64,000 nt of DNA, taken from assembly GCA_963974215.1 (NCBI GenBank), contig CAXBBL010000008.1, positions 180,133 to 244,132 of the forward strand, written 5' to 3'. Numbering within the stretch: the first letter of the stretch is position 1; each line of letters starts with the position of its first letter. Both the position numbers and the translations under genes were made by a program. Origin of the DNA: Croceimicrobium sp963974215. GTDB lineage: Bacteria > Bacteroidota > Bacteroidia > Flavobacteriales > Schleiferiaceae. The notes under the pieces are model-generated. The model had not been told where the DNA came from and made no database searches. It saw only the letters and a list, made by a program, of their open reading frames with translations. Shown piece after piece: positions 51,758 to 61,489 of the stretch.

Positions 51758-54700
51758 TTATTGAACTACTAATTTCCTAGTAACTCGTTCACCATCAACA
51801 TTAATGTTAACGAAGTAAACGCCTGGGTTCCAATCGAAGGTTTCAAAGACTAGCTGAGAACTTCCTCGTTCTAGGTCGTAATCTTTTGCAAACATCCTTT
51901 GCCCTACCACATTGACTATATCGACGCTCACCATTTTAGCCTGTGCGTTAAATACCGGTAAATGAGTAATGTCACGAGTTGGGTTAGGACTAAGTTCGCC
52001 AATATAAGAATCGGGTACTGGATTGTAATCTTTACTACCAATTACAAAAGTTGGTCTTTCATTAGTAGCTTTCATACAAAAGTCATCAATAGCCCAACCT
52101 TTTCTTTGGATAGAGTAATCACTTTCGAAACGGAAACGGAAAACCGCACGATTCGCTGCAGTATCAAATTTGAATACATAACGCGAGGTATCCCAATCAG
52201 CTGTATCGGTCCAACCTGGCTTAATGATATCCAAGGCTGTTACAAACTCGGTATTATACCAATTTGCTTCATTAGCAAAACCTAGTATTGTCCAACTTAG
52301 TCCACCATCTAAAGAAACTTCTACAGCTCCTCCATCATGGTACTTCTCGGTATCAAACTTATGTACGAAAGATAATTCGTATGCAGTTGAAGTATCAATT
52401 ACAAATACGGGAGTAAATAAACCGGACTCATCACGTGAGCGGTAGTTACTATCTAAGCCAGTCATCCAGCATGAAGTGCCACTAAAGGCTCCTGGAAATT
52501 GAGTGGGCGTTCCTTTTTCCCAAGACCACTGACCACGTGCGTAGGTTTTAGTATTTAAAGCTAAGAATGGCAAGGCACCATTACCTGTTTCAAAATCATT
52601 GCAGTAAATGCTATCCCCGTTTTGAATGTCAAAATAAAACTCGGGTAGTACAGTTACGGTAAACTCAGTTGTATCATCCGATGGACGGTTATCCATTTTA
52701 CCATTAGGACGACGTGTAATAAAGCGTAAAGTATGATTGCCCGTAACTACGCCGGTATTCCAAGGTTGGCTATAATTATGACGGAAACGATTTCCTTCAA
52801 TTAAGAAACGAGGGGCATAAGCTTTTTCAAAAGCACCAGCCCAACCAATGGTTCCTCCAGTTTCAATCTCCGCTCTTACCTCCGCACTATCTAAAATTTT
52901 AGCGCCCGAGTTTAGAATCACTATATCAATTGGTTGATCAAAAGTTGGAATCTGCAACGGATTAATAAAGAAGAAGTCTATTGGGCTCGCACTATTTTGA
53001 GGAGGAATAATCATCTCAAAATCATCAATAGCCCATCCTTCTAAGTTACGCGCAGTGTTAACTCCAGAGGGAGACTGGAATCTAAATCTTAAAGGTACCG
53101 TGTTTGGCTCAAAGTTCAATTGGGAAATTGGGAAAACAGAGTAAGCCCAACCCGTAGGATTACTACCCGTTACTGACGTTCCGGTAAAGCCCTCAGTTAC
53201 CCCTGTTCCCGTTGGTCCTAATAAGGTTCCAAAAGGACCGGTATACCAGTTTTGACCTACGCCTTGGAAAGAACCTAAGTTCGCTCCTAGAGTTTTCCAT
53301 CCTGCGCGGTTGAATTCAATCGCACCTGCAGCACCAGCACCCATTTCTACGTTTTGGAAGAAACGAATAGTGGGAGAAACAATAGTATCAAAGTTATCTA
53401 AGATTGGGATTCTTAACCATTCCTGAGTTCCATCTAAATAATAGCCATCACCAATGTTAGTACCCCAAATATTATCCGAAGCCTGTAGAGAAGAAAATTG
53501 ACGTCCTGCAGGTACTTCTCCTCTTTCCCATTGCTGATAACCTTGCACCGCGAAGAAACCATACTCGTCATAATCACAATTATCGAAGTTATCCGCAAAA
53601 TCAATATCGTAAGTTCCTAAACCGGTGATAATACGACAGGCAGTATCGTTGAAATTATTATTATCACCCGTCACACTAGTATAAGCACAAACCTCACAGT
53701 CACCCGCAGGCAGTACCATGTTTAGGTTAGGCATTGATAATAATGCACTGTTACCCGCGGTTGGAGTGGCAGTGGCCGTACTAGTATAAGTTACAGGAAC
53801 ACCTACATTAGGGCCACAGAGTGGAGTCACTGATACTGTTACGTTAGTAGGACTAAGGGTACTCGTTCCAAAATTTCTCATTTGCACCGAAGGAGTTATA
53901 ATAGTTACAGGCACTCCAGCAGGCAATGAGGCAAAGTTTCCTAAAACAAGCTCTACTCCCGCGTCATTTGCACTACGGTTATAAATCATCACCTTGTCGA
54001 TAGCAATATCAGCCAAATCACCAGCACCTGTTCGGCTAGCCTTGATGCGCAATTTTATCTGCTTATTAGCATATGGACCTAGGTTAACACGTTTGAACTC
54101 ATAATCTGTTAAAGGTGTAGAGCTAGAAGACATTGGCAAAGTATTGCTTCCGTTAACAGCTACCCATGTACCTGGTTCCATAGTCGCAGGCTCATTAATT
54201 TCAATTTCTATACCCGCAATATTTGCTCCCCACATGTGATAGTAGAAATCTAAGGTAGGGTTAGCCATACCAGTGAAATCTAAACACTGAGTAGTGACCA
54301 TATAGGTTGATACATTACCAGTACTACTAGTAGCTTCCGTATAGAAATATTGACCCTTCTTATAATAACCGTGTTTTGGTCCAGTGCCACGAGTTTGGGT
54401 ATAGCGTTCACCGACTCTCCATACATAAGCAGGATCTAGACCTGTTTCGGTAGTAAATAAGGTCGTACCCGTTTGAGAAGTCCCTACTGGAATGTTTTCA
54501 AAATCCATTACTAAAGGGAAGGTGTTAAAGTTGGCAACGTGATTAATTATTGCACTTACAGCTGTATCGTTAGAAGGAATAGTATCGCCTACTTTATTCG
54601 CCCAAACTTTTACTTGATAGCTTCCTAAAGCCGCCATGTTAGCGGTAGTAGTTAAAGTATAGGTGGTAGTATCACCTGTTCTTAAAGCAAGGGTAGCCGT

Positions 54701-56614
54701 CTCAGAAAGAATTGCGCCTGTATTTGTTTGAATACGAAGTGGAAGACTCAATAAGCTATCACAGCCATTGTTTCTTATCACCACTTCTATTGCTTCCGTA
54801 GATGAGTAAGAACACTTGCCAAGAACTGGGGAATTTACCGCCAATATTTCAGCATCAATAGGAGTTGGCTCATAAATTCTTAGATCATCGATAGCCATAT
54901 CACCACGAGCTGCATTTCCAGTATTAGCGGTTTGTTTAGCCGATACAAAACGAATTCTAATATACTGACCATTAAACTCTTTCAAAGGAATCAAAGCTCT
55001 TTCCCAAGGGTCGTTTTGAGCAGTTTGTTGCTGTTTACGAATACGATAAAAGCCATTATACCAGGCTTCGTTGGTAGAACCTGTATCAATATCAATTCTT
55101 AAAGCACCGATATCATCACCAAAAAAGTGATAGTAGAATTCGAGAGCTTGACAAGCAGTTGTTTGCGTAAGATCAATACAAGGGGTTATCAATAAAGTAG
55201 TGCTGTTTAACGCTCCTTGAGATGATTCAGCATATAAATATCTTGCTCCAAAAGGTGTGTGGTTAGAGTTAGGACCAGTAAATGGAGTACCTGTACCACC
55301 TGTGCGCACGGACCAAGCATATCCCGCTGTATTTTCTGGTGGTTGAATCGTCCAATAACGCAAACCAGTTTGTTCGTTAGGGAAATTACCACGGTGGGCT
55401 GTTCCCATATCACCATTGCCTGTACCTGAGCTCCAAAGTGGTCCTTCGAAATCTTCAACCCAAGGGAAAGAGCTAATTGTGCCTGGTAGTGTTCCACAAT
55501 CAGGAGCACCACACTTAAATGGTAATCCTAACTCTGGCCAAAATCTGATATAAGCATTTTGTGGATTGGCCAATGAATCAGGGAAGCGCGTAATGTTTGG
55601 ACAAGCTAAATCCCATGCTTTGTAATAGTACTCTACCGTATCACCGATCATTATCCCGTTAAGGGTCGTTTGATACTCAAATTGAGGAGCATTTGATACC
55701 GCTAGGTTTTGGTTTTGCCATGGCCCCACTCCCCCAGCATCTCTTATGCGATAGAACACCGTAACGCTATCAATTCCAGTTACCCAGTTTGCAGGATTAT
55801 TGGTACCCGCCACAGTATCTGTTACTCGGGCACCAATCTTATAGTTATTACTTGCATTCTGCGTTAAACCACCAGTGGGGCGAACAGGAAAACAAGGAAC
55901 AGGTGTATAATTGAAATGGAAACGTGGTGGAAAAAGCTCACAGGCTGAACCAGTTACTACTAAATTATCAATCCACCAACCAGATCCGTAATTACGTCCA
56001 ACAATGTTAGGATTTAATACCTCAAAACAACTGAACTCAATCATTACATTGGCAAAACCAGTTGAACTAGTAACCAATGAACTAATATTAAATCTTTCAT
56101 ACTGCCACCAGGTATTCGAAACGGGAGGATCTGTTCCTGCAAACCAATAATTAATTCCCTGATTCGGGATATTGTAAGAGGCCTCCTGGAAGTTAGAGGA
56201 AGAATTCCAAGTACCACTGCCTAAATAGGTGGCATTTGAACTGCTCAAAGTGGTCCAACTTGCACCGTTGTTGGTACTTACTCTAATCAAACCCTGGTTT
56301 ACTTGGTTAATTTTAGCAATGTGGTAGAACTCTAAGAATACGAAAGTTTTGCCTATCGTGCTAAACGGATTAGTTCTAAAAACGACTTCCGAACTATTGG
56401 AACCTGTTGCTGGTGCTTGCACCTTGCCGTGGTATGATTTGGTTCCTGAAACGGAAACATTATTCGTATCCTTCCAAACATCGGTGGCCGATCCCAAACT
56501 AAGGGTTGTAACCGAATCCACGATTTCAAAGGTTTCAATAAAAAGAGTGTCAATTTGGGCATTCATCACTAAGGATGTACAAAGACCCGTAACTAGAAGT
56601 AGTAACTTCTTCAT
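51758..56614 (-). CDS. Very large secreted protein with repeated jelly-roll domains and T9SS type A sorting domain
   Basis: The Met at 56614 opens the signal peptide (MKKLLLLVTGLCTSLVMNAQ); the upstream Met at 56659 lies upstream of a strong promoter and is rejected. The 1618-residue protein contains about five beta-sandwich segments, each closing with a short ID motif: WWIDNLVV, MAIDDLRIY, IAIDKVMIY, WAIDDFEMI and WAIDDFCMK (about residues 30-230, 380-590, 700-890, 1010-1210, 1330-1520). These resemble MAM or choice-of-anchor J domains. Between them are CARDB-like stretches (VVIRNNGCDSLLSLPL). The end (GELSPNPTRDITHLPV to TRKLVVQ) is a type A sorting domain. An adhesin or exoskeleton protein is likely; the ligand is unknown. 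Confidence 0.9.
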   Translation of the reverse strand: MKKLLLLVTGLCTSLVMNAQIDTLFIETFEIVDSVTTLSLGSATDVWKDTNNVSVSGTKSYHGKVQAPATGSNSSEVVFRTNPFSTIGKTFVFLEFYHIAKINQVNQGLIRVSTNNGASWTTLSSSNATYLGSGTWNSSSNFQEASYNIPNQGINYWFAGTDPPVSNTWWQYERFNISSLVTSSTGFANVMIEFSCFEVLNPNIVGRNYGSGWWIDNLVVTGSACELFPPRFHFNYTPVPCFPVRPTGGLTQNASNNYKIGARVTDTVAGTNNPANWVTGIDSVTVFYRIRDAGGVGPWQNQNLAVSNAPQFEYQTTLNGIMIGDTVEYYYKAWDLACPNITRFPDSLANPQNAYIRFWPELGLPFKCGAPDCGTLPGTISSFPWVEDFEGPLWSSGTGNGDMGTAHRGNFPNEQTGLRYWTIQPPENTAGYAWSVRTGGTGTPFTGPNSNHTPFGARYLYAESSQGALNSTTLLITPCIDLTQTTACQALEFYYHFFGDDIGALRIDIDTGSTNEAWYNGFYRIRKQQQTAQNDPWERALIPLKEFNGQYIRIRFVSAKQTANTGNAARGDMAIDDLRIYEPTPIDAEILAVNSPVLGKCSYSSTEAIEVVIRNNGCDSLLSLPLRIQTNTGAILSETATLALRTGDTTTYTLTTTANMAALGSYQVKVWANKVGDTIPSNDTAVSAIINHVANFNTFPLVMDFENIPVGTSQTGTTLFTTETGLDPAYVWRVGERYTQTRGTGPKHGYYKKGQYFYTEATSSTGNVSTYMVTTQCLDFTGMANPTLDFYYHMWGANIAGIEIEINEPATMEPGTWVAVNGSNTLPMSSSSTPLTDYEFKRVNLGPYANKQIKLRIKASRTGAGDLADIAIDKVMIYNRSANDAGVELVLGNFASLPAGVPVTIITPSVQMRNFGTSTLSPTNVTVSVTPLCGPNVGVPVTYTSTATATPTAGNSALLSMPNLNMVLPAGDCEVCAYTSVTGDNNNFNDTACRIITGLGTYDIDFADNFDNCDYDEYGFFAVQGYQQWERGEVPAGRQFSSLQASDNIWGTNIGDGYYLDGTQEWLRIPILDNFDTIVSPTIRFFQNVEMGAGAAGAIEFNRAGWKTLGANLGSFQGVGQNWYTGPFGTLLGPTGTGVTEGFTGTSVTGSNPTGWAYSVFPISQLNFEPNTVPLRFRFQSPSGVNTARNLEGWAIDDFEMIIPPQNSASPIDFFFINPLQIPTFDQPIDIVILNSGAKILDSAEVRAEIETGGTIGWAGAFEKAYAPRFLIEGNRFRHNYSQPWNTGVVTGNHTLRFITRRPNGKMDNRPSDDTTEFTVTVLPEFYFDIQNGDSIYCNDFETGNGALPFLALNTKTYARGQWSWEKGTPTQFPGAFSGTSCWMTGLDSNYRSRDESGLFTPVFVIDTSTAYELSFVHKFDTEKYHDGGAVEVSLDGGLSWTILGFANEANWYNTEFVTALDIIKPGWTDTADWDTSRYVFKFDTAANRAVFRFRFESDYSIQRKGWAIDDFCMKATNERPTFVIGSKDYNPVPDSYIGELSPNPTRDITHLPVFNAQAKMVSVDIVNVVGQRMFAKDYDLERGSSQLVFETFDWNPGVYFVNINVDGERVTRKLVVQ

Positions 56615-56647
56615 ATAAATTATAATTTGTGCAGTGTTGACGTTGCA

Positions 56648-56676
56648 CAAATATAACAAGCTTGAGCGATTATCAA
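56648..56676 (-). promoter_or_regulatory. Promoter of the large T9SS protein gene
   Basis: On the minus strand TTG (56676-56674), 18 bases, then TATATTTG (56655-56648) is an exact Bacteroidota promoter. Transcription would begin near 56642, so the ATG at 56614, not the one at 56659, must be used. Confidence 0.75.
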
Positions 56677-56704
56677 TTTAGTAATTATTCTTTGCGCAGT
56701 ATTT

Positions 56705-57316
56705 TTATTTAACGCGCAAAGTTCCCGCTGCTCGTCCTTCTAGGATAAGTTCTAATTCATCGCCCATATTAACGGCCCCAACACCGGCTGGTGTACCAGT
56801 ATAAATAAGGTCTCCTATCTTGATAGTGAAGTACTTAGAGACCTCTGTAATGATTCGGTCAATGGAAAAAAGCATGTTACTGGTATTACCATCTTGGGCA
56901 ATTTTACCATTTTTCTTTAGTTGAAAACTTATTGCCTCTAAATTGGAGAAATCTGATTTATCGAAGAATTTCCCTACAAATGCGGCGCCATCAAACGACT
57001 TTGCCTTTTCCCAAGGCAGTGATTTTGCCTTTAATTCTTGTTGTAAATCGCGCGCGGTAAAATCAATACCCAAGGCGATTTCCGAATAATAACGATGGGC
57101 GAAACGCTCCTCTATATTTTTCCCCAAACGATCAATGCGCACTACCACCTCGCATTCGAAATGTACGTCATTGCTAAATTCGGGGATGAAAAAGGCATTG
57201 CCCTTGGGCAAAATTGCACTATCGGGCTTCATGAAAATTACGGGCTCATCAGGAACTTGATTTCCTAATTCTTTGGCGTGATCGGCATAGTTTCTACCAA
57301 TGCAAATTATTTTCAC
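56705..57316 (-). CDS. Fumarylacetoacetate hydrolase-family protein
   Basis: The 203-residue protein has the compact FAH fold, the short form found in acylpyruvate hydrolases and oxaloacetate decarboxylases (FAHD1 type). It shows ICIGRNYADHAKELG at the start, the metal-binding acidic residues in HFECEVVVRI and ALGIDFTARDLQ, and the GDLIYTGTPAGVG loop near the end. The likely reaction is hydrolysis or decarboxylation of a 2-oxo or acylpyruvate compound, with a divalent metal. It overlaps the exonuclease gene by four bases. The exact substrate cannot be read from the sequence. Confidence 0.9.
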   Translation of the reverse strand: MKIICIGRNYADHAKELGNQVPDEPVIFMKPDSAILPKGNAFFIPEFSNDVHFECEVVVRIDRLGKNIEERFAHRYYSEIALGIDFTARDLQQELKAKSLPWEKAKSFDGAAFVGKFFDKSDFSNLEAISFQLKKNGKIAQDGNTSNMLFSIDRIITEVSKYFTIKIGDLIYTGTPAGVGAVNMGDELELILEGRAAGTLRVK

Positions 57317-58080
57317 TGCAGGCGCTTTTTTAGCTTGATGGCGGTTAAAACCTTTTTAGTATATAGCGGGAAATCAGCATTTTGAATCCAGCCATAATAA
57401 CCAGGATCTTTCTGCAAAACTTCCGACACCGCTTGGTTTTTATACTTACCAAAACTGAAGCACTCTACGTCATCATCATTGAAAATAATGAAACCGGCAA
57501 AATCGGCTGCCCGAAAGCGATTGCTGAACTCGGCCAAGCTAGGCATGTCATTTTCTAAATCTTCGTAACGGTCTAACTGGCTCTTTAAAATCTCATAGGT
57601 TGCCATAGTATCTGCTTCAGCAGAATGGGCATTAATGAGTTCCTTCTCACAATAAAATTTATAAGCCGCAGAAAGCGTTCTTTGCTCTTTCTTATGAAAG
57701 ATATTCTGCACATCTATTGCTACACGCTTACCCATTTCGAAGTCGATACCAGCCCTTAAAAACTCTTCTGCCAAGAGCGGAATATCGTAACGATTAGAAT
57801 TATAACCAGCCAAATCTGAATCCTTAATTAAGTCTAAAACACGATGAGCTAACTCTTTAAAGCCAGGCTCATTCGCTACTTTTTCATTGCTTATTCCATG
57901 AATAGCAATTACTTCATCCGACATTTGCATCCCTGGATTTACTAGCCAAGTTTTACTCTCTTTATTGCCGTTGGGAAACACTTTTAAAATGCTAATTTCC
58001 ACAATACGATCTTGAGTAACGCTAGTTCCAGTAGCTTCTAGATCAAAAAAGCAAATGGGGCGCTTAAGACTTAATTCCAT
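57313..58080 (-). CDS. DEDDh 3'-5' exonuclease (DnaQ-like)
   Basis: The first 170 residues are the exonuclease: motif I FFDLEATGTS (Asp and Glu), motif II GYNSNRYDIPLLAEEF and motif III HSAEADTMATYEI with the catalytic His and Asp. A C-terminal extension (about 175-255) contains FGKYKNQAVSEVLQKDPGYYGWIQNADFP, which is a short domain found at the end of DnaQ-like exonucleases in Bacteroidota and probably binds nucleic acid. It could serve as a proofreading-type or repair exonuclease; an epsilon subunit role is not shown. It is coupled to the FAH gene downstream and follows the E2 gene by 8 bases. Confidence 0.9.
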   Translation of the reverse strand: MELSLKRPICFFDLEATGTSVTQDRIVEISILKVFPNGNKESKTWLVNPGMQMSDEVIAIHGISNEKVANEPGFKELAHRVLDLIKDSDLAGYNSNRYDIPLLAEEFLRAGIDFEMGKRVAIDVQNIFHKKEQRTLSAAYKFYCEKELINAHSAEADTMATYEILKSQLDRYEDLENDMPSLAEFSNRFRAADFAGFIIFNDDDVECFSFGKYKNQAVSEVLQKDPGYYGWIQNADFPLYTKKVLTAIKLKKRLQ

Positions 58081-58088
58081 AATTTCTA

Positions 58089-59447
58089 TTAAAACTCGCG
58101 ATTCACATCGAACTGCTCGAGGTAATCGGCTACACGACGCACAAACATTCCGCCTAAGGCACCATCAACCACACGGTGATCGTAACTATGACTTAAGAAC
58201 ATTTTGTGACGAATAGCAATCATATCTCCTTCAGCGGTTTCAATAACAGCGGGCTTTTTAATAATCGCACCAGCTGCCATAATCGCAACTTGGGGTTGGT
58301 TAATAATTGGGGTTCCTAAAACATTACCGAAAGTACCTACATTAGTTACTGTATAAGTGCCACCGCTAATATCGTCGGGACTAAGTTTATTGTTTCTAGC
58401 GCGATTGGCTAAGTCGTTCACTTGCTTAGTTAAGCCTACTAGATTGTAATTGTCGGCATTTTTAATAACCGGAACAATTAAATTTCCACTCGGTAAAGCC
58501 GCAGCCATACCAATATTAATATTACCCTTCTTAATTATCTTGTCGCCATCCACACTAATATTAATTAATGGGAAATCTTTGATCGCTTTTACGATCGCTT
58601 CAATAATAAGGGGCGTAAAAGTGATTTTTTGTCCTTCGCGTTTTTGGAACTCACCTTTCACCTTATTACGCCAGTTTACCATATTGGTAACATCTGCTTC
58701 CACGAAAGAAGTAACATGTGGTGAAGTGTGCTTAGACATTACCATGTGCTCGGCAATCATCTTACGCATGCGGTCCATCGTAATAATCTCATCATTGGCG
58801 CCAATACTCATTGGTGCTTTCGCGGCCGCCGCTTTAGGAGCTGGCTCAGAAACTACTTTGGTACTTTCTGGTTTTGTACTGGCTGCTGGGGCAGGGCTAG
58901 CTGCTTTTGCCTCAGGGGCAGATGCGCCCTCAGCGGGACGATTTTCTATATAACTTAAAATATCGGCTTTGGTAACGCGACCTTCTGATCCGCTGCCCGA
59001 AATGTTTTCCAATTCATCAGCACTAATACCTTCTTCTTTGGCAATGCTGCGCACCAAAGGTGAGTAAAATTTACCCTCAGCACTAGAGCGAGGAATTTCC
59101 ACCGCAGCAGTTGCCTGACCATTGGCAATTGTTTTTTCAACTTCTTTTACTTCGCTAGGCTCTGGTCTAGCGGCTGGCTCTTCGGCCGATGCCTCTGCTA
59201 CTCCACCTTCGGTTTCAATGATGGCAATTACTTGTCCCACTTGAACTACATCATCTTCGTCGAAAAGCTTCTTTATTAAAACACCATCTTCTGGTGCAGG
59301 AACTTCACTATCTACTTTATCAGTGGCAATTTCCAATAGAGACTCTTCCGCCTCAATAGTATCGCCAACTTCTTTTAGCCATTTTATGATGGTTGCTTCT
59401 GCTACACTTTCGCCCATTTTGGGCATGGTCAATTCAATCTGTGCCAT
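58089..59447 (-). CDS. 2-oxoacid dehydrogenase E2 component (dihydrolipoamide acyltransferase)
   Basis: The 452-residue protein has a lipoyl domain (about 1-78, with lipoylated Lys in EIATDKVDSEVP), an E3-binding domain (SPLVRSIAKEEGISADELE; about 135-170), an Ala/Pro-rich linker and the catalytic acyltransferase domain (about 220-450) with SHSYDHRVVDGALGG, where His and Asp act. The lipoyl motif and overall length resemble branched-chain E2 rather than pyruvate E2, but this is not certain. No E1 or E3 gene is adjacent. A TACCTTTG box on the coding strand (59494-59487) lies 39 bases before the ATG. Confidence 0.93.
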   Translation of the reverse strand: MAQIELTMPKMGESVAEATIIKWLKEVGDTIEAEESLLEIATDKVDSEVPAPEDGVLIKKLFDEDDVVQVGQVIAIIETEGGVAEASAEEPAARPEPSEVKEVEKTIANGQATAAVEIPRSSAEGKFYSPLVRSIAKEEGISADELENISGSGSEGRVTKADILSYIENRPAEGASAPEAKAASPAPAASTKPESTKVVSEPAPKAAAAKAPMSIGANDEIITMDRMRKMIAEHMVMSKHTSPHVTSFVEADVTNMVNWRNKVKGEFQKREGQKITFTPLIIEAIVKAIKDFPLINISVDGDKIIKKGNINIGMAAALPSGNLIVPVIKNADNYNLVGLTKQVNDLANRARNNKLSPDDISGGTYTVTNVGTFGNVLGTPIINQPQVAIMAAGAIIKKPAVIETAEGDMIAIRHKMFLSHSYDHRVVDGALGGMFVRRVADYLEQFDVNREF

Positions 59448-59536
59448 AATTCTTTGAGAGGTGAATTTTTAAGCTTTTTAAGGGCGCAAAGGTAAAAATT
59501 TTAGAGGCGAAAGAAGAGCCTTAATTTTATTTATAC

Positions 59537-61489
59537 CTAATTTCCCAATGAACGCCAATTTTGCCAGAGCAATATCGCATCACTTTCTAAGCGGTAATCC
59601 TTAGCATAGAGTTGGTTAAGCTGTAAAATAGTGCTTTCGCTAAGACTGTCTTTTGCCAAGGAAACACTAATAGGCAATACTCCTTTTTTAATTTTTGGCA
59701 AACGATAATTCTCTTTATGATCGGCGTAAGAAACCCAACTCATCTGTGCCAGCAAGACTAAAAAAGCATTTTTAAGGAAATTTTGGGGCCGCCGAATAAG
59801 AAAAATTAATACCGGACTTAGAAGCAAAAGAAGTAGAGCTAGTCCTAAGTCGAAGCTGCGTTTAGCGCGCTTGTTTGCGGGTTTACTAATGGCATTAAAG
59901 TCCATAGTGTACCACGAGCCCTGACTGTGAATGGAATTACTGCCAATAATAAATTGACTGGCGGGTGGGGCAATCTTAATTTCGACCTGGTATTTACCCA
60001 GCTTGGCCATAGCCGCGAAAATATCTTTAGCACTCATATCAGCCGAGCAGAAAATAACCTCATCCACCTCAAAGAGGCTAACTAAGTCATCTAAATCTTT
60101 TACGCTGCCCACAAATTTATCGCTCAAGTGGGGCTCTACTCCTACCCAACCGCAGTAGGAAATACGCGACTGACTTTCTTTTACAAGGCGATTAACTCGC
60201 TCTAATTCGGCCGCTCCACCTACCAGCAAAATGCGTTTGTCGCTTTGCGCAGAGGCGAAAACCTTCCGTCCACGCATCTTACCGAAGATTACACGCCAAA
60301 TAGGAAGAATTAGCATGGCCCAAGCCGCTCCTAGTATTATAATGGCACGTGAAAAACGCCAAGCTTCTGGCAGTAAACTATAAGCCACTAAAATGGCCAC
60401 GGTCCCCGCGGCAATACCCCGTATTAACTGGGAGAGTTTAAGGTTTTTATCATAACCGCCACTAATGAAAACAGAGCCTAACCAACATAAAATATAGATG
60501 GGAAAGGCAATCTGACTTAATTCATCGGGGTATTCGCCCCCTGCAATAAAACGGTGATTATTTTCCCAATAATCTTCTATGTATAAAAGTCCGCCCACTA
60601 AAAAAGCCGCATCTACCAAAGGCCTAGCGATGCGTTCTAGCAAACGACGAAAAATGGCCAAAAAAGCCCGCAAGTAAATGGCGAGATTAATCACTAATGA
60701 AAAAAGCTTGGCATAACTGCCGCCAAAATGCTTTTCTGCGAAAATGACCATGGCTTTATAAAAGATAAAAACATAGTTTAAACTCCCTTTCTTGGTGCTT
60801 TCGCCTTTGTAATGAATGATGCTGCTGTCGGCGAAATAGTAATTCTTATAGCCTCCTTTAATAATGCGGTAGGATAAATCGACGTCTTCGCCGTACATGA
60901 AAAAATCTTCGTCCAAAAGTCCTATTTCCTTTAGAACCGAATGACGCATCAGCATAAAAGCACCAGCAAGTACCTCTACCTCCTGATTTTCATCTGTACT
61001 TAGATGGCCCATATAGTAGCGCGCAAAACGCTTGGATTTTGGAAATAGGCCCGTTAGACCGCTTATCTTATAAAGTGCCACCATGGGACTGGGTAAACCG
61101 CGCTTGGACTCGGGCAGATAATGCCCCTTACCGTCAATCATTTTTATACCCAAACCACCCGCTTCAGGATGCGCATCCATAAAGGCCAGCGTATCTACGA
61201 AAGTGTTTTCCTCCACCACTGTATCCGGGTTAAGCAGCAAGATATACTCCCCTTTCGCCACCCGAATGGCTTGATTATTCGCTTTCGAAAAACCAGGATT
61301 GTCTGCATTGGCAATCAGTTTTACCCAAGGGTATTTCTCCGCCACCATGGCCACGCTATCGTCTTGCGAATTATTGTCAACCACAAAAACCTCCGCCTCC
61401 AAGTTTGATAAGGCCTTTTGCACCGAAATAAGGCATTGCTCCAAAAAGAAGCGCACATTATAATTTACGATTACGATGCTAAGTTTCAT
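59537..61489 (-). CDS. Family 2 glycosyltransferase fused to a polyprenyl-phosphate sugar transferase-like membrane domain
   Basis: Residues 1-240 are a GT-A family 2 enzyme: LSIVIVNYNVRFFLEQCL, EVFVVDNNSQDDS, LLLNPDTVVEE (nucleotide-binding DxD-like) and DEDFFMYGEDVDLSYR, most like rhamnosyl- or WbbL-type transferases. Residues about 255-405 hold four to five membrane helices, then a Rossmann-like part (KRILLVGGAAELERV, about 420-520) and KRAKRSFDLGLALLLLLLSP (about 545-565), the usual membrane entry of the PglC/WbaP family. The DE catalytic pair of that family is not visible in the short remainder, so this half may be inactive. It overlaps the next upstream gene by four bases. It should build a surface polysaccharide or glycolipid. 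Confidence 0.85.
   Translation of the reverse strand: MKLSIVIVNYNVRFFLEQCLISVQKALSNLEAEVFVVDNNSQDDSVAMVAEKYPWVKLIANADNPGFSKANNQAIRVAKGEYILLLNPDTVVEENTFVDTLAFMDAHPEAGGLGIKMIDGKGHYLPESKRGLPSPMVALYKISGLTGLFPKSKRFARYYMGHLSTDENQEVEVLAGAFMLMRHSVLKEIGLLDEDFFMYGEDVDLSYRIIKGGYKNYYFADSSIIHYKGESTKKGSLNYVFIFYKAMVIFAEKHFGGSYAKLFSLVINLAIYLRAFLAIFRRLLERIARPLVDAAFLVGGLLYIEDYWENNHRFIAGGEYPDELSQIAFPIYILCWLGSVFISGGYDKNLKLSQLIRGIAAGTVAILVAYSLLPEAWRFSRAIIILGAAWAMLILPIWRVIFGKMRGRKVFASAQSDKRILLVGGAAELERVNRLVKESQSRISYCGWVGVEPHLSDKFVGSVKDLDDLVSLFEVDEVIFCSADMSAKDIFAAMAKLGKYQVEIKIAPPASQFIIGSNSIHSQGSWYTMDFNAISKPANKRAKRSFDLGLALLLLLLSPVLIFLIRRPQNFLKNAFLVLLAQMSWVSYADHKENYRLPKIKKGVLPISVSLAKDSLSESTILQLNQLYAKDYRLESDAILLWQNWRSLGN

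Noticed and set aside
56615..56659. Upstream Met of the large T9SS protein
   Set aside because: It lies upstream of the predicted transcription start and breaks the signal peptide.
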